In this document: piece by piece, positions 16,589 through 26,281 of the stretch
How positions within the stretch are numbered: the stretch's first letter is position 1
Layout: each line of letters opens with the position of its first letter
Assembly (NCBI RefSeq): GCF_038050375.1
Contig: NZ_CP150886.1
Span: forward strand, 4,877,318 to 4,941,317
From: Okeanomitos corallinicola TIOX110
GTDB lineage: Bacteria; Cyanobacteriota; Cyanobacteriia; Cyanobacteriales; Nostocaceae
Direction: 5' to 3'
Length of the DNA: 64,000 nt
Program-made: the position numbers and the translations under genes
Notes under the pieces: generated by a model
What the model was told of the DNA's origin: nothing
Database searches by the model: none
The model's input: the letters and a program-made list of their open reading frames with translations, nothing else

Positions 16589-17020
16589 CTATTTATTCTT
16601 TTGGGAAATAGAGATTGTATAATTATGCTGTCCTGGGGATAAATTACCTATTTTGAGTAGATAATTTCCAGCTTGCCAAAAACCCGCAAGTTCTGGTTTA
16701 TTTTGGGAATAGTTATCTGCTAATACACAAAAACGTCCCCCAGGCCCATCAATCACCATTGTCGGTTTTCCTTCCCCCTCAACCGTTAACCGCAAATAGG
16801 GAAGAGATTCCTTAATCTGGATAATTTGATTAGGTTGGTTAGTAATATTTCCACAATCACTTTGCACCTTCCCCTCTAATGTGCGATTAATTACCAGGGG
16901 ATCTTTTTTCATTTGACTATCAATAGAAATAACTGGAGTTTGGGAAAAACCGGGTTGATTAAATGCCAAACTCATGATTAAAGTTATGGGAACAAAAGTT
17001 AATATTTTTAAAGTCTTCAT
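16589..17020 (-). CDS. Secreted hypothetical protein
   Basis: A 143-aa protein with a clear Sec signal peptide (MKTLKILTFVPITLIMSLAF, cleavage probably after GFSQ). The mature part of about 117 residues contains two Cys (DCGN and FCVLADN) that could form a disulfide. It ends in a beta-strand pattern, GNYLLKIGNLSPGQHNYTIS, like small periplasmic beta-sandwich proteins that resemble pre-peptidase C-terminal domains. It is probably periplasmic. Function is unknown. Confidence 0.68.
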   Translation of the reverse strand: MKTLKILTFVPITLIMSLAFNQPGFSQTPVISIDSQMKKDPLVINRTLEGKVQSDCGNITNQPNQIIQIKESLPYLRLTVEGEGKPTMVIDGPGGRFCVLADNYSQNKPELAGFWQAGNYLLKIGNLSPGQHNYTISISQKNK

Positions 17021-17431
17021 AATTGGAAAAAATACTCCCTGCTACTAATGTATCAATTGCATTGACAAAAAATATAACTGGTTAATTTTACTGAGGATTT
17101 ATTTCAGATAGAAAGAAACAAAACTAAATATTACCGTTTCTATATTTTATATCATTGTTACTTGTCACCTGGGATTCTTAGAGGTATATAAGTAAAAGAC
17201 AGAAGTTAATGGTTTTTTGTTCCCAGAGAATAAAGTATAAATTTTTCCAATCAAGCTGCATAAATTTGTGACTAGACATGAAAATATCCTGAATTTACTG
17301 GTAAGAAATAGAAAAATTTTACTGATACCCAAGCTTTCATAACCTTTTTAGCTAAAATCACTAACAAAACCACCAAATGATGAATTTGGTAAGTAGTTTT
17401 AGAAATAACGTTCTAGCTGAGGTAAAAAATC
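17021..17431. other. 411-base intergenic region
   Basis: This region separates divergent genes and is AT-rich with no coding signal. One small inverted repeat, ACCAAAT-GATGA-ATTTGGT, lies at 17372-17390, about 40 bases before the 17432 start, and could be an operator or mRNA hairpin. Nothing else stands out. Confidence 0.5.
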
Positions 17432-17776
17432 ATGAATTATCAACCTGAAGAAGAATTAAAACGTCGCCTTCAAGAGTTAGAGGCTGATATGAACTCATTT
17501 TCATCAAAATCAAACGAAAATGGAGCGCAACAACAACCAAAAGAATTTAAGTTTGCCAAGTTCAACTCACTGTTAGAGCGATCAAAAACTTGGTTTCAAG
17601 GTTTGTCAGGAGTCAAAAAGCTGGTAGCGACTGGTGTAGTAATACTCTTAGCCTTATGGGTACTGCAAACAGTTTTTAAACTTGTAACATCTGTGATCAG
17701 TCTGGCACTGTTGTCAGGATTAGTGTATCTCGGATACAAATTCTTTATTTCTAATAGCTTTCAACGTAAGCAATAG
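17432..17776 (+). CDS. Small single-pass or hairpin membrane protein
   Basis: A 114-aa protein with an acidic, helical N-terminal part (EEELKRRLQELEADMNSF), a linker rich in Gln and Lys, and a hydrophobic segment of about 40 residues (LVATGVVILLALWVLQTVFK onward) that could cross the membrane once or twice. It ends in a short basic tail. It lies 52 bases upstream of the HglK-like gene on the same strand, so the two may be co-transcribed. No family is recognised. Confidence 0.68.
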   Translation: MNYQPEEELKRRLQELEADMNSFSSKSNENGAQQQPKEFKFAKFNSLLERSKTWFQGLSGVKKLVATGVVILLALWVLQTVFKLVTSVISLALLSGLVYLGYKFFISNSFQRKQ

Positions 17777-17828
17777 ACTATTTAAACGCCCCCATAGTGG
17801 GGAAACATAAACTCAAAGGAATTATATA

Positions 17829-19946
17829 ATGACAACCCCCAGTGTGAGGAGAAACTCTCATAAATCTAGCCAATCTCAAAAACCAGATAAAGCCCATTTT
17901 CTACCTCTATCAACAAGACGTTTAGCCGCTTGGGCGGTAGAAATTACCTTAGTAGTTGCCAGTGGCTTAGTACCCTTTGGAATGGGTGTGTACGCCAACT
18001 CCCGCAGCGATGTGAAACGAGTACCCTTGTCACCGATTTTAGTAGTCACAGAAAGAGCGATCGCCAGACCTTTGGCACTACCCATAAGTTACGGTATTCG
18101 TAATGTTGCTACTCCCACTAATTTCTTATGGACTGTAGCCTTATTAGCTCCCTTAACACTTTCTGGGTGGCAACTGTACCTACTTGGTAAAACAGGCAGC
18201 ACCATTCCCAAACGTTGGTTTGGTGTCCGGGTAATCAACGAACAAGGTAAAGCCCCAGGTTTAGGAGTGGCAATTGTTAGAGAAGGAGTAGGGCGTTGGG
18301 CTGCTCCAGTTTCCATTGCTTACTTACTGTGGCGTTACAGCTTCGCTTTCCCCAACTTGGGTTTATTCACATTTTTAACGATTTTTATCATACTCGGTGA
18401 AAGCACGGGCTGGCCTTCCCAAAAACGTCGTCGAGCCTTCCATGATCAATTAGCAGGTACATATACAGTAGGTATCAACGAAAAAATCCAGCCAGTAAAA
18501 CCACCAGAAGAAAAGATAAACGAAGTCACACAGTCAGAAAATAAACAAGATATAAAACCCAGTCAGCCACCTTCAGCCATAAATAAAAAACCTCTGAGTC
18601 CTAACTTAACATTGTTGGTAGTAGGGGTTATCAGTATGGTAACAGTGTTATCTACTTTAGTAGGCACACAAGTCTACATCCAAACCCAAGAAAGTTTACG
18701 CAAAACTCAGCAAATTAATAGTCAAAAGTTTCTGGAACTGATCAAAATAGTTAACCCTGACTCTGGTGCTACCAATGCTGAACGTCAACAAGCAATATTA
18801 GCCTTGGGTGGAATTAATGATACGCAGTCTATCAAATTCTTAGTAGATTTACTGGTAAAAGAAACCAACCTCAGCACTATAGATACTATCCAACAAGCAC
18901 TGACAAACATTGGACCTGGAGCAATACCAGAATTAAAACGGATGAATCTGTTTTTAATGGGAGAACTAGAATCTGGAGGGAATTTCCGTAATATTCGGGA
19001 ACAACAACTAAGTCTCAACCAACAGGCCATTAACAAAATTATCTCCGTTTACAGTGGCAAAATTAATAACCTTGATTTAAGTAACGCCCAATTGGGTACA
19101 AATAGTTCCCAAGACAATTCTTCGTTTAAATTAGTGTTAAAAAATACTGACTTATCAGGAGTTGTTTTCAAATCTGCCAACCTGAATCAAGCTAACTTAA
19201 AAGGTAGTCGTTTCCGTAGTCCTGGTGAAGATGGACGCTGGGATACCTATGATGATATTGTTGCTGATTTGAGTAAAACCCAACTACAGCAAGCTGATTT
19301 GACAGAAACTAACCTTAGTCGCGTATTGATGAACCGCAGTGATTTAAGTCGTTCCACTCTCAACAAATCTAACCTATCCAATGCTCGGTTAGTAGGTGCA
19401 AATCTCAGTAGCACCCAAATGATTGGTAGTGATTTGCGAAAGGTAATTTTAGAAGATGGAATTTTAACAGGGGCAGATATTAGTAATGCAAAATTAATAG
19501 AAGCAGATTTATATGCCGCCCATTTAGTCCGTGTTTCTGCCATTGGTACACAATTATCTTATGCCAATTTAACTAACACTGATTGGCAAGGTGCAGACTT
19601 ATCAGAAGCTTATTTAGATTATGCAAATCTCAGTAATGCTAACTTGAGTACCACTCGGTTAAGCGGTGCTGTTTTACGCTCTGCCAACTTACAAAATGCT
19701 AACTTACAAAATGCAGATTTAAGTCGTGCAGACTTACGAGGTGCAAATTTAGATGGTGCCGATTTTCAAGGTACTATACTCTCTCCTGGTAAACACAATC
19801 CTGAAGATAGTTTTGTAGAAACTTCCGATTTGGGTTCAAAAGCTGCCATAGTTGAGGGTGTTGATTTTAGCCGAGCTAAAAATTTAAATTCGCAACAACT
19901 AGCATTTATTTGTACAAAAGGTGGTATCCATTCCCGTTGTCCATAA
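17829..19946 (+). CDS. hglK: HglK-like membrane protein: RDD domain plus pentapeptide repeats
   Basis: This 705-aa protein has an N-terminal RDD-type membrane domain (about 25-215, starting LSTRRLAAWAVEITLVVASG), a further transmembrane helix near 262-284, a helical HEAT-like stretch (about 300-400), and about 30 pentapeptide repeats (A(D/N)Lxx) from about 410 to 680, forming a right-handed beta-helix. HglK of Anabaena PCC 7120 has nearly the same length (727 aa), N-terminal membrane helices and a C-terminal pentapeptide half, and is needed to localise heterocyst glycolipids. I infer orthology from architecture. A paralogue with the same layout is possible. Intact, with no frameshift seen. 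Confidence 0.65.
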   Translation: MTTPSVRRNSHKSSQSQKPDKAHFLPLSTRRLAAWAVEITLVVASGLVPFGMGVYANSRSDVKRVPLSPILVVTERAIARPLALPISYGIRNVATPTNFLWTVALLAPLTLSGWQLYLLGKTGSTIPKRWFGVRVINEQGKAPGLGVAIVREGVGRWAAPVSIAYLLWRYSFAFPNLGLFTFLTIFIILGESTGWPSQKRRRAFHDQLAGTYTVGINEKIQPVKPPEEKINEVTQSENKQDIKPSQPPSAINKKPLSPNLTLLVVGVISMVTVLSTLVGTQVYIQTQESLRKTQQINSQKFLELIKIVNPDSGATNAERQQAILALGGINDTQSIKFLVDLLVKETNLSTIDTIQQALTNIGPGAIPELKRMNLFLMGELESGGNFRNIREQQLSLNQQAINKIISVYSGKINNLDLSNAQLGTNSSQDNSSFKLVLKNTDLSGVVFKSANLNQANLKGSRFRSPGEDGRWDTYDDIVADLSKTQLQQADLTETNLSRVLMNRSDLSRSTLNKSNLSNARLVGANLSSTQMIGSDLRKVILEDGILTGADISNAKLIEADLYAAHLVRVSAIGTQLSYANLTNTDWQGADLSEAYLDYANLSNANLSTTRLSGAVLRSANLQNANLQNADLSRADLRGANLDGADFQGTILSPGKHNPEDSFVETSDLGSKAAIVEGVDFSRAKNLNSQQLAFICTKGGIHSRCP

Positions 19947-20050
19947 TGACAGGTGATAGGTGATAGGTAAGAACTTTTAAATTACCAATTACCAATGCCC
20001 TGGAGTAATATAAGTAACATATCTATTAAGATGGTGAGAGGAGTAGGACA

Positions 20051-20545
20051 ATGAAAAAAATCAAATATTTACTTTCATTTCTGGCAACTGGTGCGGTTTT
20101 TAGTCTGACTACAAATACTCAACCAGCACAAGCTCAAGTAGCCTACGGTAGTTATGTGGGTATTGGCCCTACATTTGGATTGAGCGAAGGTAGTCAATTG
20201 GGTGGGGTATTGGCTTTGCGTTACAAGTTACTAGAAACTCCTGTTTCTTTCCGCGCTCAAGCTTTAATTGGGGAGAGTACAGCAGTAGTTCCTACAGTTT
20301 CCTACGATTTGCCTCTGAATTGGCAAACAGATGTTTACTTAGGTGCTGGTTTAGTTTTAGCTAGTGGTGATTCTCCTTCCCCTGTAGGTAATAAAATTAC
20401 CTTTGCTTTGCAGCCGGGAATTGATTATGTTGTCCCTAACAGTAATACAGTAATTTTTGGTAACGCTATTATTGCCTTTGATGCCTATCGTAATAGTAGT
20501 AGTACAGCTTTCTCCTTGCAGGGTGGTGTGGGTTTGAGATTTTAA
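20051..20545 (+). CDS. Exported beta-barrel-like outer membrane protein
   Basis: A 164-aa protein with a signal peptide (about residues 1-29, ending TQPAQAQ). It is followed by alternating hydrophobic strands typical of a small outer-membrane barrel: SYVGIGPTFGLSEGSQLGGV, LALRYKLLE, VSFRAQALIG and a terminal AFSLQGGVGLRF ending in Phe. The C-terminal aromatic residue fits a BAM recognition signal. It is probably an 8-stranded porin-like or structural protein. The family is not named. Confidence 0.72.
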   Translation: MKKIKYLLSFLATGAVFSLTTNTQPAQAQVAYGSYVGIGPTFGLSEGSQLGGVLALRYKLLETPVSFRAQALIGESTAVVPTVSYDLPLNWQTDVYLGAGLVLASGDSPSPVGNKITFALQPGIDYVVPNSNTVIFGNAIIAFDAYRNSSSTAFSLQGGVGLRF

Positions 20546-20609
20546 ACTATTTGGTAATAGGTGATTGGGTATTTATAATTGGAAATTGTGCGAATTTATG
20601 AGGATACAG

Positions 20610-21032
20610 ATGACTGCTGCTAATATTTCTCTAACTTCTCCTAGTAGTAATAATACTGTTGCTGCTCACACTTTGTTTGTGTGTAAAACCTGCGCTAGTG
20701 TTTGGCAAGATGGTAAACGCGTAGGTGAAAGTGGTGGTCAAAAATTACTCCGAGAAATCCAAGAAACTGCTGAAAGTTGGGAATTAAAAGATGATTTTCC
20801 CATCCAAGAAGTTGAATGTATGAGTGCTTGTAGTCGTTCTTGTGTGGTAGCCTTTGCCAGTGCAGGTAAATTAACTTACTTATTTGGTGATTTACCAACA
20901 GAAAATTGCGCGGAAGCCATCCTCGAATGTGCAAGTAAATACTACTCTCGTACTGATGGTGTTTTACCTTGGTCAGAACGTCCCGAACCTTTGAAAAATG
21001 GTATTTTAGCCAGAATTCCCACCTTATCTTAA
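20610..21032 (+). CDS. DUF1636 metal-binding protein
   Basis: The chosen start is ATG 20610 (MTAANISLTS, 141 aa), with GAGGA 5 bases upstream. ATG 20598 and TTG 20565 are in frame but have poor context. The protein has FVCKTCASVW near the N-terminus and ECMSACSRSCVVAFASAGK in the middle. This CxxC...CxxxCxxxC arrangement resembles thioredoxin-like [2Fe-2S] ferredoxins and is characteristic of DUF1636. Members of this family often sit near cobalamin genes, and cobK follows 82 bases downstream on the same strand. A role in cobalt or corrin metabolism is therefore likely but not shown. Confidence 0.82.
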   Translation: MTAANISLTSPSSNNTVAAHTLFVCKTCASVWQDGKRVGESGGQKLLREIQETAESWELKDDFPIQEVECMSACSRSCVVAFASAGKLTYLFGDLPTENCAEAILECASKYYSRTDGVLPWSERPEPLKNGILARIPTLS

Positions 21033-21114
21033 TTGTGATATACCTTCCTCCCTTCTCTGCGTTCTCTTTGCGCCTTTGCGTGAAACAAAAAAATGTAATT
21101 AATTAAACCGAATC

Positions 21115-21876
21115 ATGCGTGTTTTAATTTTGGGTGGTACTGGTGATGCGAGGGAATTGGCTGCAAGAGTAGCAAATATTACTGAGATTCAAGCGATCGC
21201 ATCTTTGTCCGGTGCTACCCGTGAACCTGTTACACCTGTTGGTAATGTTCGTGTTGGCGGTTTTGGTGGTGTGGCAGGTTTAGTTAATTACCTCAGAGAG
21301 ATGCAAATTGATGTGTTAATTGATGCCACTCATCCCTTTGCTAATCAAATTTCTGAAAATGCCACCAAAGCAGCACAGGAAGTAGGTATTTCTCGGTTAT
21401 TATTAAATCGTCCCCCGTGGGAAAAATTACCTGGTGATAATTGGTTAGAAGTAAACAATAATATTGATGCAGCAGCAACTTTAGAAAATCAAAATCAAAG
21501 AGTATTTTTAACTATTGGGAGACAGGAAATTTCCACCTTTGCACATTTACAGAATATCTGGTTTTTAATGCGAATGATAGATCCCCCAAAAGCAGATTCT
21601 ATCATCCCCAATGGTTTGATTTTATATGATAAAGGTCCTTTTAATTTAGAAAAGGAAAGAGATATTTTAATTCAATATTCTATAGATACAATTGTCAGTA
21701 AAAATAGTGGTGGAAATGCCACTTATTCTAAAATTATTGCTGCACGGGAATTAGGGATAAAGGTAGTAATGGTAAAACGTCCACCTGTACCGGAGGGGGA
21801 ACAAGTTGCAGATGTTGAAGGTGCGGTGAAGTGGTTGCGGGAAAAATTAAAGGTGATGAATTTAGAGGATGTTTGA
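21115..21876 (+). CDS. cobK: Cobalt-precorrin-6A/precorrin-6x reductase
   Basis: A 253-aa protein of the CobK/CbiJ family. It opens with the NADPH-binding motif VLILGGTGDARELAAR and contains SGATREPVTPVGNVRVGGFG, the conserved DATHPFA and the C-terminal SKNSGGNATYSKI and VVMVKRPP. It reduces the corrin macrocycle of precorrin-6A with NADPH during vitamin B12 synthesis. It lies after the DUF1636 gene. Its last four codons (GAG GAT GTT TGA) coincide with the left end of a 160-bp inverted-repeat element, so the present C-terminus and stop codon come from that element. Confidence 0.92.
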   Translation: MRVLILGGTGDARELAARVANITEIQAIASLSGATREPVTPVGNVRVGGFGGVAGLVNYLREMQIDVLIDATHPFANQISENATKAAQEVGISRLLLNRPPWEKLPGDNWLEVNNNIDAAATLENQNQRVFLTIGRQEISTFAHLQNIWFLMRMIDPPKADSIIPNGLILYDKGPFNLEKERDILIQYSIDTIVSKNSGGNATYSKIIAARELGIKVVMVKRPPVPEGEQVADVEGAVKWLREKLKVMNLEDV

Positions 21877-22024
21877 AAAGTCTGTCATGGTGTATCAAAT
21901 ATTTTCAGATCCCCCTATATCCCCCTTATTAAAGACTTTGACTCTAGTTCCCCCCTTATTAAGGGGGGTTAGGGGGGATCTACAAGTGCTGAATACCACA
22001 CGAAAAAAGTTTTCAAACACCCTC
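21865..22024. mobile_element. 160-bp MITE-like element with terminal inverted repeats
   Basis: The left end GAGGATGTTTGAAAAGT and the right end, read as the reverse complement GAGGGTGTTTGAAAACT, form imperfect terminal inverted repeats of about 17 bp, with a further GTGGTAT / GTGTAT match inside. The centre holds C-tract/G-tract hairpins (CCCCCCTTATTAAGGGGGG). A related but right-truncated copy begins at 47576. There is no coding capacity, so any movement would need a transposase supplied elsewhere. It overlaps the last 12 bases of cobK. Confidence 0.7.
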
Positions 22025-22107
22025 TTAAGTAAATTTCCTGAAAACTAGCAACAAAAGCGAGCAAGTTATGTATAGAATCTAATAGATAATCTCTTGCTGA
22101 CGCGATT

Positions 22108-24186
22108 ATGCCGCCAGACTATGACCGTCAAAATCTCCGAGGACGCTCTTTTAAAGGTCAAAACTTAGAAAGAGCTAATTTTAGTAATGCTGATATTAGA
22201 GGAGCTAATTTTACCAATGCTATTCTTAAAGGTGCTAACTTTACTGGTGCTACGGCTGGACTACAGCGGCGTTGGGTAATTAGTTTACTAATAGCTGCGT
22301 TTCTAATTTCAGCAATAGCAGGGTTTTTCTCAATTTTCTTGGGTGTATTAATAGTATTGATTTTTGATACCCAAAGTTCTGAAAACTTGATTGCAGGAAT
22401 AGTGAGTCTAGTTATTGCGACAGTCTTTTGTATTGTCACTATTCGCAAAGGTTTAATGGCCTTCGCCGGAGCCGTAGCCGGAGCCGGAGCCGTAGCCGGA
22501 GCCGGAGCCGTAGCCGGAGCCGGAGCCTTCGCCGGAGCCGGAGCCGGAGCCGGAGCCGTAGCCGGAGCCGGAGCCGTAGCCGGAGCCGGAGCCTTCGCCG
22601 GAGCCGGAGCCGGAGCCTTCGCCGGAGCCGTAGCCGTAGCCGGAGCCGGAGCCGTAGCCGGAGCCGGAGCCGGAGCCGGAGCCGTAGCCGTAGCCGGAGC
22701 CAGAGCCGGAGCCGGAGCCGGAGCCTTCGCCGGAGCCGGAGTTTTTGTACTTTTTAGTGCTTATATAGGCTGGCGTAGTTTTCAGGGAGATAAGAGAGAT
22801 GCTTGGATTCGTGTATTTGCTGTTGCTTTTGCAGCTACAGGTGGGACAAGTTTTTATGGTGCTGACTTAACTGATGCTGATTTCACAGGTGCAACCCTGA
22901 AAAACACAGATTTCCGAACAGCAAACTTAACGGGGACTCGTTTTTATGAAGTCAAAAAACTTGATTTTGCCAGACCAGGTAATACTATATTAAGTAACCA
23001 GGCTGTTCTGAATTTGCTCGTTAGTCTCAATGGTCGAAAGAAATCTTATGCTGGTGCAAACCTCAAAGGTGCAAACCTGATAGGTGCGGATTTGAAAGAG
23101 GCTAATTTAAAAGATGCTGATATTATCGAAGCCACTTTTCAAGGTGCTAATTTAGAATGGGCAAATCTGACTCTTACTCAAGCAGTCGGTACTAATTTCA
23201 CCAAGGCTCAAATGACAGGTGCTTGTGTGGAAGCTTGGAATATTGAAAGTACAACTATATTAGAAAATGTAGATTGTCGCTTTGTCTATCTTTTAGAATT
23301 TCCCAAACCGGAAACAGATGACCGTGAACGTCGTCCCAGTAGTGGGGAATTTCAACCAGGAGAATTTACTAAATTATTTGAGGAGGTTTTAAATACTGTT
23401 GATTTAATTTTCCAGAATGGGATTGACTGGAAAGCTTTTGTTAATGCTTTTGGCAAAGTGCAGAATGAAAATCAAGATACTGAACTATCTATCCAGAGTA
23501 TTGAAAATAAAGGGGATGGGGTAGTTGTCGTTAAAGTGAATGCTCCTGAAGGTGCTGACAAAGAAAAGATTCACAGCGATTTTAATCAAAATTATCAATT
23601 AGCATTAGCAGCAGTAGAAGAAAAATATAAAGCACTTTTAGAAGCAAAGGATAATGAAATAGTTATCTATCGTCAACAAAGTGCTGACATGAAAGAAATT
23701 ACTAGCTTATTAGCCAATAAACCTATAAATGTTCAATTTGATAACAAAGTGGAAAATAAAAATATGACTAACAGTAATGATTCTAGCCGTAAAGTTGAAA
23801 TTGGTAGTGTTGGTGGAGATTTTACCGCCAGTGGTCAAGCTTTAAATTTAGGTGAAATCAGTGGTACAGTCACAAATACTATTAATGAATTACCATCTGC
23901 ACCTGAATCTGATAAACCAGGAATTAAGGAATTATTAACCCAACTGCAAACAGCAATTGAAGAAGATGATAATTTAGAAGCAGAAGATAAAGCTGATGCT
24001 TTAGAACAAATCAAAAATTTAGCAGATGCTGGGAAAAGTCCCCAAGCAGCAGGAATGCAAAAAACAGCGAAAACCGCAATCAAAATTTTAAAAGGAACTC
24101 TTGCCGGTTTACCAACTGCAACAAAATTAGTGAAAGAATTTAGTGAGTTATTACCTGCAATTTCCAGTTTTTTGGGTTTGGGTTAA
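22108..24186 (+). CDS. Pentapeptide-repeat membrane protein with Ala-Gly repeat segment
   Basis: This 692-aa protein contains in order a short pentapeptide block (about 10-50), two or three hydrophobic helices (about 55-115), and a strictly alternating Ala-X segment of 94 residues (118-211; X is Gly, Val or Phe, once Arg). Another helix, a second pentapeptide block (about 250-390) and a soluble C-terminal third follow. The last part has [20 protein letters not shown] and a helical region rich in Leu and Lys ending SSFLGLG. Similar tails occur in cyanobacterial signalling and conflict proteins. The start is ATG 22108. Function is unknown, and the repeat segment probably packs in the membrane. 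Confidence 0.75.
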   Translation: MPPDYDRQNLRGRSFKGQNLERANFSNADIRGANFTNAILKGANFTGATAGLQRRWVISLLIAAFLISAIAGFFSIFLGVLIVLIFDTQSSENLIAGIVSLVIATVFCIVTIRKGLMAFAGAVAGAGAVAGAGAVAGAGAFAGAGAGAGAVAGAGAVAGAGAFAGAGAGAFAGAVAVAGAGAVAGAGAGAGAVAVAGARAGAGAGAFAGAGVFVLFSAYIGWRSFQGDKRDAWIRVFAVAFAATGGTSFYGADLTDADFTGATLKNTDFRTANLTGTRFYEVKKLDFARPGNTILSNQAVLNLLVSLNGRKKSYAGANLKGANLIGADLKEANLKDADIIEATFQGANLEWANLTLTQAVGTNFTKAQMTGACVEAWNIESTTILENVDCRFVYLLEFPKPETDDRERRPSSGEFQPGEFTKLFEEVLNTVDLIFQNGIDWKAFVNAFGKVQNENQDTELSIQSIENKGDGVVVVKVNAPEGADKEKIHSDFNQNYQLALAAVEEKYKALLEAKDNEIVIYRQQSADMKEITSLLANKPINVQFDNKVENKNMTNSNDSSRKVEIGSVGGDFTASGQALNLGEISGTVTNTINELPSAPESDKPGIKELLTQLQTAIEEDDNLEAEDKADALEQIKNLADAGKSPQAAGMQKTAKTAIKILKGTLAGLPTATKLVKEFSELLPAISSFLGLG
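22459..22740 (+). repeat. 47-unit hexanucleotide array inside a coding region
   Basis: There are 282 bases made of 47 six-base units, GCCGGA (most), GCCGTA or GCCTTC, with a single GCCAGA. It is GC-rich DNA in an AT-rich gene. Because the unit is two codons long, a gain or loss of units never breaks the reading frame. The +1 frame across it reads as an Arg-Ser run and is only a shadow. Confidence 0.95.
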
Positions 24187-24413
24187 ATTTGCAGATGTGA
24201 TGGGAGTTTAAACCTCCCTGATTGAAAAAATTAAATAATATGATTTTACCTAATTTATTGATTGTTTTTAAAGAAAGAACATCTTTGTCTTTTGATGTTT
24301 GATGATGAAAATATACAAACTTCCAATCTCAAACCCCAAATTGAATCACCTTCCCCAAAATCCCCTCATCAGCTAAACTCAGAAATGCTGCGTTAACTCC
24401 GTAAATCCCGATT

Positions 24414-25601
24414 ATGTCCGACTCTCAAGTAAGTGCTGCTGTTGCGAAACTCTACGACACCTATCCATTCCCCCCCGAACCCATCCTCGACGAACCACCA
24501 CCAGGATATAATTGGCGTTGGAATTGGTTAGCTGCTTACAACTTCTGCACAGGTAGAAAACCACAAAAGCAAGATATCCGCATTTTAGATGCTGGTTGTG
24601 GTTCAGGAGTCGGTACAGAATATTTAGTACATCTCAACCCACAAGCTCACGTAGTAGGAATTGATTTAAGTGCTGGTACTTTAGAAGTAGCCAAAAAACG
24701 CTGTCAAAGTTCCGGTGCTGAAGGTGTAGAATTTCATCACCTGAGTATTTACGATGTGGAACAAATACCAGGACAATTTGATTTAATTAATTGCGTTGGT
24801 GTGCTTCATCATCTACCAGATCCCATTCGTGGTATCCAAGCATTAGCGAAAAAACTCGCCCCAGGTGGGTTAATGCACATTTTTGTGTATGGAGAATTGG
24901 GAAGATGGGAAATACAACTAATGCAAAAAGCGATTGCACTTATTCAAGGTGATAAACGCGGTGACTATCGGGATGGTGTGCAAGTCGGCAGAAAAATATT
25001 TGCTTCTTTATCAGAAAATAACCGTCTTGTCAAGAGAGAAAAAGAAAGATGGGCAATGGAAAACCAGCGGGATGAATGTTTTGCGGATATGTACGTACAT
25101 CCCCAGGAAACAGATTATAATATTGATACATTGTTCAAATTAATAGACGCTTCAGAATTAGACTTTGTAGGTTTTTCCAATCCTGGATTTTGGCAGTTAG
25201 AAAAGCTTCTAGAAAAAGCACCAGAGTTAATAGAAAGAGCCGCAGAATTAACAGAACGTCAACGTTACAGATTGATAGAATTACTGAATCCAGAAGTAAC
25301 ACATTATGAATTTTTCCTCAGTCGTCCCCCCCTACCCAAAACCGACTGGTCAGCAGATAACACATTATTAGCAGCCATTCCTGAACTCAACCCCTGTATA
25401 GATGGGTTTCCCAGTAAATGTTTATTTAATTACGATTACCAAATCATTAATTTATCAGATGCCGAATTTGAGTTTATGAAAAGCTGTGATGGTGATGCCA
25501 AAATAGCCGATATCATCGGCCAAACTGAGTTAGACTTAAACGGAGTCAGAAAACTAATAAAACAGCAATTACTATTATTAACACCCAGCGAGAGAGTGTA
25601 A
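24414..25601 (+). CDS. Class I SAM-dependent methyltransferase with C-terminal extension
   Basis: A 395-aa protein. Motif I is ILDAGCGSGVGTEYL (about 58-72), followed by the acidic VVGIDLSAGTLEVAKKR and motif IV/post-I NCVGVLHHLPDP. The methyltransferase core covers about 40-190. A C-terminal region of about 150 residues contains CLFNYDYQIINLSDAEFEF and ends in a helical, winged-helix-like LDLNGVRKLIKQQLLLL. The N-terminal AKLYDTYPFPPEPILDEPPP is a conserved lead-in in cyanobacterial members. It should transfer a methyl group from SAM to a small molecule or protein. The substrate is unknown. Confidence 0.82.
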   Translation: MSDSQVSAAVAKLYDTYPFPPEPILDEPPPGYNWRWNWLAAYNFCTGRKPQKQDIRILDAGCGSGVGTEYLVHLNPQAHVVGIDLSAGTLEVAKKRCQSSGAEGVEFHHLSIYDVEQIPGQFDLINCVGVLHHLPDPIRGIQALAKKLAPGGLMHIFVYGELGRWEIQLMQKAIALIQGDKRGDYRDGVQVGRKIFASLSENNRLVKREKERWAMENQRDECFADMYVHPQETDYNIDTLFKLIDASELDFVGFSNPGFWQLEKLLEKAPELIERAAELTERQRYRLIELLNPEVTHYEFFLSRPPLPKTDWSADNTLLAAIPELNPCIDGFPSKCLFNYDYQIINLSDAEFEFMKSCDGDAKIADIIGQTELDLNGVRKLIKQQLLLLTPSERV

Positions 25602-25627
25602 AAGAGGTAGGGGAAGATTGAGAAACT

Positions 25628-25657
25628 AATGCCCAATGCCCAATGCCCAATGCCCAA
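25628..25657. repeat. Tandem heptamer repeat (AATGCCC, about 4 copies)
   Basis: About four consecutive AATGCCC units stand between the methyltransferase gene and the atp operon. The same heptamer on the other strand (TGGGCAT) recurs at 29361-29391 within the operon. Confidence 0.88.
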
Positions 25658-25764
25658 AACATAAGATAATTGTTTTTTTCTAAAGTTCTGTTACCAGAAC
25701 GTGATATGATTCAGCTGACTGAATGTACAGTCACTGTTATTTAACTGTACTGGTTTCAAGTGCC

Positions 25765-26226
25765 GTGAGCTTGTCAGACAAATCAATTACGCCCACTCAA
25801 ACAACAGAACAAGATGCGAAACCTGGTTTTGAAGACACAAAACCAGTGGACTCTTCCATGCAAGACTTCTATCAACTCTATCAGGAGTTGTTAGTAACAA
25901 CACTTGTTTTAACAGCGATAGTTTTTATCTCTGTCTGGATTGCTTACTCACTAAACATTGCTCTAAATTATTTATTAGGGGCGTGTGCAGGTGTGCTTTA
26001 CTTGAGAATGTTGGCAAAAGATGTTGAGCGGTTAGGAAGGGAAAAACAAGCTCTGAGTAAAACTCGGTTAGCCTTATTAGTAGTGCTGATTTTGCTGGCA
26101 TCACGCCTGACTCAACTGCATATACTTCCCATCTTTTTGGGATTTCTCACCTATAAAGCCACACTCATCATTTATGTAGTTAGAGTGGCGTTCATTTCTG
26201 ACTCCACAAAGCTCCGGCAACCTTAA
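25765..26226 (+). CDS. atpI: ATP synthase protein I (assembly factor)
   Basis: A small membrane protein that leads the atp operon, 153 aa from GTG 25765 ([11 protein letters not shown]). An in-frame ATG lies at 25723, but it falls inside an inverted repeat (TGACTG-AATGTA-CAGTCA) and adds residues unlike the family, so I prefer the GTG. It has an acidic, Thr-rich N-terminus, then four hydrophobic helices ([38 protein letters not shown], a later [11 protein letters not shown] and [18 protein letters not shown]). AtpI helps assemble the c-ring and is not part of the finished enzyme. Another inverted repeat, GTTCTG-TTAC-CAGAAC at 25685-25700, lies upstream in the promoter region. Confidence 0.88.
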   Translation: MSLSDKSITPTQTTEQDAKPGFEDTKPVDSSMQDFYQLYQELLVTTLVLTAIVFISVWIAYSLNIALNYLLGACAGVLYLRMLAKDVERLGREKQALSKTRLALLVVLILLASRLTQLHILPIFLGFLTYKATLIIYVVRVAFISDSTKLRQP

Positions 26227-26281
26227 AAGAAAGACTCCTATTCTCCAGTAATATTGGAGAAGCGATTGATTTGGAAAGAAA

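Noticed and set aside
22428-22757. Arg-Ser repeat protein on the plus strand
   Set aside because: It is the +1 frame of the GCCGGA array inside the pentapeptide gene. It has no own start context, and the real frame is open on both sides.
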